This document shows positions 7,617-14,618 of a stretch of DNA of 21,898 nucleotides, in pieces. The DNA comes from Anaerolineae bacterium (GTDB taxonomy: Bacteria; Chloroflexota; Anaerolineae; B4-G1), in contig JAUWNP010000062.1 of the NCBI GenBank assembly GCA_030612585.1, forward strand, positions 1-21,898, given 5' to 3'. The notes beneath the pieces are model-generated. The model was not told the DNA's origin. It saw only the letters and a list, made by a program, of their open reading frames with translations, and did not search any database. Numbering within the stretch: the stretch's first letter is position 1; every line of letters starts with the position of its first letter. The translations under genes were made by a program, and so were the position numbers.

Positions 7617-7638
7617 CTCACAGGAGCACAGACGACAG

Positions 7639-8997
7639 ATGGCGATAAGGATTTTGATGCCCAAGTTGAGTTTCATTGTGACTCAGGGCACCATCCTTGA
7701 GTGGCTCAAGAAGCCGGGTGACCTGGTCAACAAAGGTGAGCCTCTGCTGGTCATCGAATCAGAGAAGGCTACAGTCGAGGTGGAATCACCCGGAACGGGA
7801 GTATTGGGCCCTGATCTGGCGCCGGTGGGCACGACCGTGCCTGTTACTGCTACCATCGGCTACATTCTGGAACCGGGTGAGGAACCTCCGAAGCTGGAAC
7901 TTGACCTGGTAGGATCTGTCCAGGGCCAGGCGGCCGGCGAGCCGGATGCCGAGACATCTCCCACGGAGCGAGAGAGGCAGAGGGCGGGGGAACGCCGCGT
8001 CCGGGTCAAGGTCTCTCCTTCCGCCAGGCGGCTGGCTCGAGAACACTGCGTTGACCTGGCCGAAGTCGAAGGGAGCGGGCCGCAGGGGCGCATCGTCAAA
8101 AAAGACATTCTGGCCTACGTGGAAGCCCGGACTCAGGCTGAAAAGAAAGGCCCTGTGCGCGTCACTCCTGCTGCCCGCAATCTGGCAGCCGCGTTGGGCG
8201 TTGACCTGGGCAAAGTGGAGGGCACTGGTCCTGGTGGCCGTGTGATGCTTGAAGACGTTAAACGGGCATCGCAGGCAAAACTCTCTCCCTCGTCTGCAGC
8301 GGGCCCGCCTGCCGAGCAGATAGAACTGACCTCTATCCAGCGTATTACTGCCGAGCGGATGTCCCTCAGTTTCCGCACAGCGCCTCACTTCTATTTGAGC
8401 GTGCAGGTGGACATGAGTCAGGCGGTTGTTATGCGGGAAACATTGTTGCCCGCTGTGAAGGCGAGAACGGGCGTCCGTCTGTCGTTCAGCGATATCCTGG
8501 TTCGTGCCGTGGCCCGGGCGTTGACGGAGCATCCCTCTCTGAACGCTGCGTTCGAGGAAGGTCGACTCAAGAGGTACCAGGAGATCAACGTTGGTCTGGC
8601 CGTGGACACCCCTCGCGGCCTGACCGTTCCAGTATTCCGCGAGGTTGACCTGCTTTCCCTGGTAGGGATAGCCCGTTGGCGCGCAGAAGTAGTAGAAAGA
8701 GCCAGGAATAATCGGCTGACCCCTGACGACGTCAGTGGTGGTACGTTCACAGTCTCCAATCTGGGCATGTTTGGCATTGACGTCTTTAATGCCATCATCA
8801 ACCCGCCTCAGGCAGCCATTCTGGCCGCAGGTAGGATTGCTAAACGGCCGCTGGTAGTGGACGACACCTTGCAGGTGCGAACGACGATGTGGTTGACCCT
8901 CTCGGTTGACCATCGCGTGGCTGACGGAGCCACTGCTGCCCGTTTCTTGCAAGACCTGGTGCGCTACCTGGAGGATCCGCACCAGATGCTGATGTGA
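7639..8997 (+). CDS. Dihydrolipoamide acyltransferase (E2) with two E3/E1-binding domains
   Basis: This 452-residue E2 starts with a lipoyl domain (about 1-78) whose lipoylation Lys is K43 in 'ESEKATVEV'. Two consecutive peripheral-subunit-binding domains follow, at about 122-162 ('SPSARRLAREH ... GPQGRIVKKDI') and 173-209 ('TPAARNLAAAL ... GPGGRVMLEDV'). The C-terminal acyltransferase domain (about 225-452) has the catalytic D-H425-R-x-x-D429-G motif. E2 moves an acyl group from E1 to CoA. Most E2 proteins have one binding domain, so the tandem pair is unusual. E1-alpha and E1-beta follow directly, but no E3 is present. The substrate (acetoin, pyruvate or another 2-oxoacid) is undetermined. 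Confidence 0.92.
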   Translation: MAIRILMPKLSFIVTQGTILEWLKKPGDLVNKGEPLLVIESEKATVEVESPGTGVLGPDLAPVGTTVPVTATIGYILEPGEEPPKLELDLVGSVQGQAAGEPDAETSPTERERQRAGERRVRVKVSPSARRLAREHCVDLAEVEGSGPQGRIVKKDILAYVEARTQAEKKGPVRVTPAARNLAAALGVDLGKVEGTGPGGRVMLEDVKRASQAKLSPSSAAGPPAEQIELTSIQRITAERMSLSFRTAPHFYLSVQVDMSQAVVMRETLLPAVKARTGVRLSFSDILVRAVARALTEHPSLNAAFEEGRLKRYQEINVGLAVDTPRGLTVPVFREVDLLSLVGIARWRAEVVERARNNRLTPDDVSGGTFTVSNLGMFGIDVFNAIINPPQAAILAAGRIAKRPLVVDDTLQVRTTMWLTLSVDHRVADGATAARFLQDLVRYLEDPHQMLM

Positions 8998-9075
8998 GGT
9001 TTGTGTTGACGCGGCTGTCTTAACGATAACCCACGGTTGCACAGAGGCCATTCCAGAAATCCACGGAGGTACAAG

Positions 9076-10047
9076 ATGATATTAGACAAGGAAAAGCACG
9101 CCGGACTTTACGAGACTATGCTGCGTATCCGGCGTTTTGAGGAGACGGCGATAGACGTCTTTTCGCAGGGCAAGATTCCAGGATTTATTCATTCCTACAT
9201 CGGGGAGGAGGCCATCGCTGTGGGTGTGTGTGGGGCCTTGGAACCGACGGACTATATCACAGGCACACATCGCGGCCACGGCCATTGCTTGGCCAAGGGA
9301 ATGCGGATGGATCGGATGTTTGCTGAACTGTACGGCAAGGCCACGGGTTACAACAAGGGTAAGGGTGGGTCAATGCACATCAGTGACTTTGGCTGTGGTC
9401 TTTTGGGCTGCAATGGCATTGTCGCGGGCGGCATCGGTCTGGCAACCGGGGCCGCGTGGGGCAGTCAGTATAAGAAGGATGGCCGGGTAGTGGCTTGTTT
9501 CTTCGGCGACGGCGCGTCGAACCGTGGGTCTTTCCACGAGGCAGTCAACATGGGAGCGATATGGTCGCTTCCCATTGTCTACGTGTTGGAAGCCAATGGG
9601 TGGGGCATTTCTTTCTCCACGAGGGATGCCATCAATCTGACGGACCTGAGCGAGCGAGCCAGGGCGTATGGGATCCCGGGAGTGGGTGTAGATGGATACG
9701 ATGTGTTAGCCGTCCACGAGGCGGCTGAGGCTGCGGTTGCACGGGCGCGGCGCGGTGAGGGGCCGACGCTGCTGGTTTGTTACGCACCGCGTATGCGGGG
9801 CCACGAAGAGGGTGACCCACAGACCTACCGTCCTAAGGAGGCTATCGAGAAGGCGAAGAAAAACGACCCGCTGGCGCGTTATCGTTCCTGGCTTTTGGAT
9901 AACGAGGTTGTGGAAAAAACCTGGTTGAAGGATATTGAAGATGGGGTCGAGGCAGAGGTGGAGGCTGCTCTTAAGTTTGCAGATGAAAGCCCATACCCAG
10001 CACCTGAAGAGGCGCTGGACGATCTATTTGTTGAGGAGGTAGCGTGA
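9076..10047 (+). CDS. acoA: Thiamine-diphosphate-dependent dehydrogenase E1 alpha subunit (acetoin/pyruvate type)
   Basis: The 323-residue protein has the ThDP/Mg motif G144-D-G-A-S-N149. The second half of that motif is 'EANGWG' at 172-177, where most relatives have E-N-N. Other E1-alpha marks are 'RIRRFEE', 'GEEAIAVG', 'THRGHGH' and 'GKGGSMH'. It decarboxylates or cleaves a 2-oxo compound and passes the acyl group to E2. ATG 9076 is chosen because GGAGG at 9065-9069 precedes it by six nucleotides; a frame from 9037 is only an extension. The short length fits the acetoin-dehydrogenase/acyclic E1 type, and the AcoX-like gene at 13020 agrees with that. Pyruvate or branched 2-oxoacids remain possible, so the symbol is tentative. 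Confidence 0.88.
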   Translation: MILDKEKHAGLYETMLRIRRFEETAIDVFSQGKIPGFIHSYIGEEAIAVGVCGALEPTDYITGTHRGHGHCLAKGMRMDRMFAELYGKATGYNKGKGGSMHISDFGCGLLGCNGIVAGGIGLATGAAWGSQYKKDGRVVACFFGDGASNRGSFHEAVNMGAIWSLPIVYVLEANGWGISFSTRDAINLTDLSERARAYGIPGVGVDGYDVLAVHEAAEAAVARARRGEGPTLLVCYAPRMRGHEEGDPQTYRPKEAIEKAKKNDPLARYRSWLLDNEVVEKTWLKDIEDGVEAEVEAALKFADESPYPAPEEALDDLFVEEVA

Positions 10048-11024
10048 TGCGTGAGATCACTTTCGCCGAAGCGATTAATGAGGGGTTGCGGGAAGAGATG
10101 ATGCGTGATCCAATGGTGGTCACGCTGGGTGAGGATATCGCCGCGATAGGCGGCAATTTCGGGATAACCAAGGGACTGCTGGATGAGTTCGGGCCGGCGC
10201 GTGTCAAGGATACGCCGATCTCGGAGGACGCTATCGTCGGGCTTTCGTTGGGGGCCTCTATGGTCGGTGTGAGGCCGGTGGCCGAGATCATGTTTTCCAC
10301 GTTTCTCGGATGTTGTATGGAAGAACTGTCAAACCAGGTGGGTGCGATTCGTTACATGAACGGAGGCCAGATCACGACGCCGGTCGTGATACGCACCTGC
10401 AACAGCCTGGGACGCGCCGGCGCGGCCCAACATTCGGGCCGGAACGAGGCGTGGATCGTGCACACGCCAGGGCTCAAGGTAGTCATCCCGTCTACTCCGT
10501 ATGACGCCAAGGGACTGCTCAAGACTGCCATCAGGGCAGATGACCCAGTGGTGTTCTTTGAGCACGCTCTGTTGTACTACCAGGCCAAGGGGCCGGTGCC
10601 AGAGGAAGAGTACACCATTCCCTTCGGCGTGGCGGATGTGAAGCGCGAAGGCGACGACGTGACGATTGTAGCATACCAACTGATGGTTCGCAAGGCCCTC
10701 GAAGCGGCGGAGATCCTGGCTGCGGAAGGGATCGAGGCGGAGGTGGTGGACCCGCGCACGCTGGTGCCGTTGGACGTGGACACAATCGTTGATTCAGTGA
10801 AGAAAACGAATCGGCTGATTATCGCTTCTGAGGAGTGTGGGCGGGCCGGGGTTAATGGAGAGATAGCATTTCGGGTGATAGAAGAGGCTTTCGACTACCT
10901 GGACGCCCCTATCGCGCGCGTAACGGCAGCCAACGTGCCGGTGCCGTTCAGCCCGCCGTTGGAGGAGTTCATAATGCCCAAGGTCGAGGACATCGTCGAG
11001 GCAGCCAGACGGTTGATGGGCTGA
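10047..11024 (+). CDS. acoB: Dehydrogenase E1 beta subunit (acetoin/pyruvate type)
   Basis: This 325-residue transketolase-type subunit has 'TLGEDIA' with the conserved Glu and 'DTPISEDAIVGLSLGASMVG'. It also has 'AAQHSGRNEAWIVHTPGLKVVIPSTPYDAKGLL' spread over about 126-158, which contains the active-site His pair. The C-terminal half is the transketolase-C fold. It pairs with E1-alpha to form an alpha2beta2 E1. The ATG at 10047 shares its A with the alpha stop (TGATG), so translation is coupled; GAGGAGGT at 10033-10040 is the ribosome site. The GTG at 10044 adds only one residue. The substrate is as uncertain as for the alpha subunit. Confidence 0.9.
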   Translation: MREITFAEAINEGLREEMMRDPMVVTLGEDIAAIGGNFGITKGLLDEFGPARVKDTPISEDAIVGLSLGASMVGVRPVAEIMFSTFLGCCMEELSNQVGAIRYMNGGQITTPVVIRTCNSLGRAGAAQHSGRNEAWIVHTPGLKVVIPSTPYDAKGLLKTAIRADDPVVFFEHALLYYQAKGPVPEEEYTIPFGVADVKREGDDVTIVAYQLMVRKALEAAEILAAEGIEAEVVDPRTLVPLDVDTIVDSVKKTNRLIIASEECGRAGVNGEIAFRVIEEAFDYLDAPIARVTAANVPVPFSPPLEEFIMPKVEDIVEAARRLMG

Positions 11025-11060
11025 GAACAGATAGATTGGGAGACAAGTAGGAAACATACG

Positions 11061-11849
11061 ATGAAAATACTATGGAACGAGGCGACGTCGGGTGCGCCGG
11101 TGCTTGCCCCCCTGTGGCAGGCACTGCGCGAATACTTTCCAAGAGTGGCGTATCCTGATACGGAAGTGGTACTGCGGCACGTGTCGGTCTCTGGCAACTA
11201 CGTGCGCACTTTGTATACCGAGTTGCTGAACAACCGCGCGGTTGGGGAGAATGCCATCGCTGCTGAGCGCGACGGGTTTGACGCCGTGGTTCTGGGATGC
11301 TGGGCCGACCCTCTTTGGGAAGCGCGCGAAGCAGTGGACATCCCCGTCGTCGGGATCGGCGAGGCGACCATGCTCCTGGCTACCACCCTGGGCTTCAAAT
11401 TCGCCGTCATCACCGTCGCCCCCGGAGTTGTACCCACCATCGAAATGGACCTCCGTCTTTACGGGTTGGAGGACCGGGCTATCTCCCGCCCGGTACGCTC
11501 GCTTGATCCTCCCTCCGATCTGGAACTGCTTCTGGAAAGTCTCACCGACCCCCACCGGCGTCTGATTCCCAACTTTGAGCGGGTGGCACGTAAGTGCATT
11601 GAGGATGGAGCGGAGGTGATTGTGGTCGGCTGCGGCTACTATGGTCCCATACTAACGCTCCATGGTTACAACGAGATACCCGGTACTGGCGTGCCTGTGG
11701 TAGACTGTAGCGCCGCCGGGTTGAAATTGGCGGAGACTCTCGTCAGTTTGCGTGAGAGCATCGGATTGGATAAGAGTAGAGCCCTGTACTTCAAAAGCGC
11801 GCCGCCCGAGATTCTTGAACAGGTCCGGCGTGTTCATGGGTTGACTTGA
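11061..11849 (+). CDS. Asp/Glu/hydantoin racemase family protein
   Basis: The 262-residue protein has the two-Cys layout of cofactor-independent racemases: C80 in 'VVLGCWADP' and C191 in 'VVGCGYYGP'. The family block 'AREAVDIPVVGIGEA' lies just after the first Cys. These enzymes invert a C-alpha by a two-base thiol mechanism on hydantoins, aspartate or glutamate. Some members are maleate isomerases or decarboxylases instead. It lies 36 nt after E1-beta and is the last gene before a palindromic repeat. In this setting it could interconvert D and L forms of an amino acid fed to the dehydrogenase, but the substrate is not shown. Length is slightly above the usual 215-250. Confidence 0.8.
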   Translation: MKILWNEATSGAPVLAPLWQALREYFPRVAYPDTEVVLRHVSVSGNYVRTLYTELLNNRAVGENAIAAERDGFDAVVLGCWADPLWEAREAVDIPVVGIGEATMLLATTLGFKFAVITVAPGVVPTIEMDLRLYGLEDRAISRPVRSLDPPSDLELLLESLTDPHRRLIPNFERVARKCIEDGAEVIVVGCGYYGPILTLHGYNEIPGTGVPVVDCSAAGLKLAETLVSLRESIGLDKSRALYFKSAPPEILEQVRRVHGLT

Positions 11850-11853
11850 GAGC

Positions 11854-11886
11854 AGAAACCAGGTTTTTCCGAAAAACCTGGTTTCT
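11854..11886. repeat. 15-bp perfect inverted repeat (palindromic intergenic repeat)
   Basis: AGAAACCAGGTTTTT at 11854-11868 is followed by the loop CCG and its exact complement at 11872-11886. It lies 4 nt after the racemase stop and 15 nt before the next gene's GTG. The last bases TTTCT of the right arm are not a proper U-tract. The AT/GC-mixed perfect arms look like a dispersed bacterial palindromic repeat, and may also act as a terminator or processing stem. Confidence 0.7.
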
Positions 11887-11901
11887 GAGAAGGGGGAGTA
11901 G

Positions 11902-13023
11902 GTGACAAGAACAACAGAGATCGCAGTTGTAGGCGCTGGGGCCGCTGGCCTGACAGCAGCCATCGAAGCCAGACAAGCAGGCGCACAGGTCACGGTCGTG
12001 GACGAGAACCAGAGTCCTGGCGGCCAGCTCTTCAAGCAACTCCACAAGTTCTTTGGCTCCAAGGCTCACCGCGCCGGGGTGCGCGGTTTTAACATTGGTG
12101 AGCAATTGCTGACTGAGAGCGAGGCCCGTAGCGTTGAGGTATTGCTGGACACTGTCTGCTGGGGCATTTTCGAAGGCGATAACCTGGCCCTGAAGTGCAA
12201 CGGGCGCAGTGAATTGCTGCACTATCAAAAACTGATCCTGGCCACAGGTGCTTCGGAGAACGCTCTGGCTTTTCCCGGTTGGACGCTGCCTGGCGTGATG
12301 GGCGCTGGCGCGGCTCAGACTGTGGTCAACATCCATCGTGTCTTGCCAGGCCGCCGGGTGTTGATGGTCGGGGCTGGCAACGTGGGGCTCATCGTTTCCT
12401 ACCAACTGCTGCAGGCCGGCGCTGAGGTGGTTGCAGTCATTGAGGGTTTGCCTCGCATCGGGGGTTACGGCGTGCATGCCTCCAAGATCCGCCGGGCTGG
12501 GGTGCCTGTTCTGACTTCCCACACCATCCTGCGGGCCGACGGCGTTGATTGTGTTAACTCGGCTACCATCGCCCGCGTTGACGAGAACTGGCGGCCTATA
12601 CCCGGCACCGAGCAGACGCTGGAAGTGGATACCATCTGTCTGGCCGTGGGGCTTTCTCCTCTGTCCGAACTGGCCTGGATGGCCGGCTGCCAGTTTACCT
12701 ACGTTCCCTCCCTGGGTGGGCACATCCCTCTGCACGACGAGAACATGGAAACCACATTGCCTGGCATCTACGTGGCCGGGGACATTGCCGGCGTCGAAGA
12801 GGCCAGCACTGCCATGGAGGAGGGACGGCTGGCGGGATTGGCTGCTGCAGAGGCGCTGGGCTACGTCTCTGAGGAAACCGGTCAGCGTAAGGCAGATGCG
12901 CGCTGCGCCCTGGATCAACTCCGTGCAGGTCCCTTCGGCCAGGGTCGCTGGCAGGCCAAGAGCGAAATTATGAGGGCTTACGGCGGGTACCTGAAGGGTG
13001 GACGTGGCGAGAAAGCGCCGTGA
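11902..13023 (+). CDS. FAD/NAD(P)-dependent oxidoreductase, HcnB-like alpha subunit without a BFD tail
   Basis: This 373-residue pyridine-nucleotide-disulfide-type flavoprotein has one dinucleotide-binding motif at G11-A-G13-A-A-G16. A second appears in 'VLMVGAGNVGLIVSY' at about 152-166. The 'GIYVAGDIAGVEEASTAMEEGRLAG' block sits near 289-313. It resembles the alpha subunits of HcnABC, D-hydroxyproline dehydrogenase and sarcosine-oxidase-like complexes. These often end in a BFD-type [2Fe-2S] domain with about 90 more residues; that domain is missing here and a separate BFD gene lies at 1259-1519. The GTG start at 11902 follows GGGGGAG closely. It is followed by the AcoX-like gene with a 4-nt GTGA overlap. 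Pairing with the 330-2676 subunits is inferred. Confidence 0.85.
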   Translation: MTRTTEIAVVGAGAAGLTAAIEARQAGAQVTVVDENQSPGGQLFKQLHKFFGSKAHRAGVRGFNIGEQLLTESEARSVEVLLDTVCWGIFEGDNLALKCNGRSELLHYQKLILATGASENALAFPGWTLPGVMGAGAAQTVVNIHRVLPGRRVLMVGAGNVGLIVSYQLLQAGAEVVAVIEGLPRIGGYGVHASKIRRAGVPVLTSHTILRADGVDCVNSATIARVDENWRPIPGTEQTLEVDTICLAVGLSPLSELAWMAGCQFTYVPSLGGHIPLHDENMETTLPGIYVAGDIAGVEEASTAMEEGRLAGLAAAEALGYVSEETGQRKADARCALDQLRAGPFGQGRWQAKSEIMRAYGGYLKGGRGEKAP

Positions 13024-14072
13024 CCTCGTCCCCAACATCTGTAGGCATCGTTGCCAATCCGGCATCGGGGGCCGACATTCGACGGTTGGTAGCCTTAGGT
13101 ACGGTGTTTGGCGCCCAGGAGAAAATAAACATCGCCCAGCGAGTCCTCGCTGGGCTTGATGCTATTGGGATCGAACGAATCTATCTCATGCCGGATGCCT
13201 TCGGCATCAGCGAGACGGCGCTGGCCAAATTGCCTGTGGGATTGGCAAGCGTGCGCGAAAGAGCACGTCTTCTCGACATGCCTGTAGAAAACGGTCCGGC
13301 AGACTCGGTGTGCGCGGCACAACAGATGCGCAGGCTGGGTGTGGGGTGTATCGTCGTGCTGGGAGGGGACGGCACCAATCGGGCGGTCGCCAAAGGCTGT
13401 GGTGAGGTCCCAGTCTTACCTGTATCTACGGGTACCAACAATGTGATCCCCTACCTGGTGGAAGGCACCGTCGCTGGCCTTGCCGCAGGATTCGTGGCTC
13501 GGCATCCCGAGGCATTGACTCAAGTGGCTCATCGCAGCAAGAGATTGGAAATCCTCCAGGATGGCAGGGAACCGGAGATGGCCTTGGTGGACGTGGCTGT
13601 CGTGGAGGGGAACGCCGTGGGTACCCGGGCGGTCTGGGAGCCGAACAGTTTACGTCAAGTGATTTTGACTCGAGGCGACCCCAGTGCCATAGGCATCTCT
13701 AGCCTTGGCGGATTCTTGATGCCTCTAACTCCCACGGAACCTCGGGGGTCGTGTTTCTGGCTGGGCGAACCAACGCTATGCCGTGTGACAGTTCCTTTAG
13801 CGCCGGGTCTTATGGTCTCTCTCGGGGTAGAGGAAATCCGCGAGTTGACCATTGGCGACTCGGTGACCGTCCATGGGGGAGAGAGGCTTCTGGCTCTGGA
13901 CGGGGAGCGAGAGATTATTCTCCGGCCAGGCCAGTCTGTTCGGGTTTATCTGCGCGATGACGGTCCGTGGTTCGTAGATGTCTTTCGCGCCCTCCAGGAG
14001 GCCGCAACGCGGGGAGTTTTTGTTCACTGGTCTACTGAGCAGGAGAAAGGCCCTAGTGGACCTTGTGCGTAA
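13020..14072 (+). CDS. acoX: AcoX-like ATP-NAD-kinase-fold protein
   Basis: The 350-residue protein has the NAD-kinase/diacylglycerol-kinase type motif G115-G-D-G-T-N120 and a 'VSTGTNN' loop at 135-141. The N-terminus is 'VGIVANPASGADIRR', and a beta-rich second half follows. This matches the acetoin-catabolism protein AcoX, usually encoded beside acetoin dehydrogenase genes; its reaction is not settled. It starts at GTG 13020 inside a 4-nt overlap with the FAD subunit, so the two are translated together. Its presence near E1/E2 is the main reason to favour an acetoin-like substrate. A general NAD-kinase-like role cannot be excluded. Confidence 0.8.
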   Translation: MTSSPTSVGIVANPASGADIRRLVALGTVFGAQEKINIAQRVLAGLDAIGIERIYLMPDAFGISETALAKLPVGLASVRERARLLDMPVENGPADSVCAAQQMRRLGVGCIVVLGGDGTNRAVAKGCGEVPVLPVSTGTNNVIPYLVEGTVAGLAAGFVARHPEALTQVAHRSKRLEILQDGREPEMALVDVAVVEGNAVGTRAVWEPNSLRQVILTRGDPSAIGISSLGGFLMPLTPTEPRGSCFWLGEPTLCRVTVPLAPGLMVSLGVEEIRELTIGDSVTVHGGERLLALDGEREIILRPGQSVRVYLRDDGPWFVDVFRALQEAATRGVFVHWSTEQEKGPSGPCA

Positions 14073-14088
14073 AGTGAGGGTAGCATCA

Positions 14089-14601
14089 ATGATAGAAGTT
14101 ACAATCGAGGAGGTTCAGGAGAAAGCCAGGTTGTGGCAAGCCCAAGGGAAGAGGTGGCATTTTCACATGCTCACTCCTGATTGCATATTTAGTGAGCGAG
14201 ATGATAAACATGCATTTGTGCTCGAAAACAGCACCGATAGTCAAACATACGTAGTTTATTCTGACAAGCCGTACATAAAGGTTGATCAAGAACTTGTAAA
14301 AATGCTACATGGAGATAAAATACTGGACAGAGACAAAGGGACAACAGACTCTAGCAATGAAAGGATGCAAGTTATCCTACAGAGAGCCCAGGAACTAAAC
14401 GAAAGAAGCATTCCCTGGCATCACCATATGCTTTTTCCCGATTGTATGTTTAACGAGCACAAAGGAAAGTGGAACATCGTCTTTGAAGACAAAGAGAATA
14501 GCGATGTTATCGAGGTTCTGTATGATGAAGAACCAGTAGATGATTTGAGGAGTATTGAAGTTCTCTATGTTGAGCAGATTGCCCATTCCTTTAGGATTTG
14601 A
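14089..14601 (+). CDS. Unrecognised protein with two W-H-x-H-M-L-x-P-D-C-x-F repeats
   Basis: I do not recognise this 170-residue protein. It contains two copies of one domain: W23-H24-x-H26-M-L-x-P30-D31-C32-x-F34 and W110-H111-H-H113-M-L-x-P117-D118-C119-x-F121, 87 residues apart. Each is preceded by a helix (about 7-21 and 90-106) and followed by a short beta-rich stretch. The paired His, Asp and Cys residues would suit metal binding, which is inference. No signal peptide or membrane segment is seen. ATG 14089 follows GAGG at 14076-14079 and lies 16 nt after acoX; an upstream start at 13978 would overlap acoX. The base composition is much more AT-rich (sampled lines about 37-42 % GC) than its neighbours, suggesting recent transfer. 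Confidence 0.8.
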   Translation: MIEVTIEEVQEKARLWQAQGKRWHFHMLTPDCIFSERDDKHAFVLENSTDSQTYVVYSDKPYIKVDQELVKMLHGDKILDRDKGTTDSSNERMQVILQRAQELNERSIPWHHHMLFPDCMFNEHKGKWNIVFEDKENSDVIEVLYDEEPVDDLRSIEVLYVEQIAHSFRI

Positions 14602-14618
14602 CAGACAGGGGGACAGCG

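Noticed and set aside
9006..9030. TTGACG and GATAAC as a promoter before E1-alpha
   Set aside because: The spacing is only 13 nt, too short for a sigma-70 type promoter.
7786..9051. Long minus-strand open frame (421 codons) opposite E2
   Set aside because: It covers a clear E2 gene with lipoyl, binding and catalytic motifs on the plus strand and has no recognisable domain of its own.
11791..13065. Minus-strand open frame (424 codons) opposite the FAD subunit
   Set aside because: The plus strand has two dinucleotide-binding motifs here; the antisense product has none.
13978..14088. N-terminal extension of the AT-rich gene inside acoX
   Set aside because: It would overlap the acoX reading frame by 95 nt; ATG 14089 with GAGG at 14076 fits better, and the AT-rich composition begins only there.
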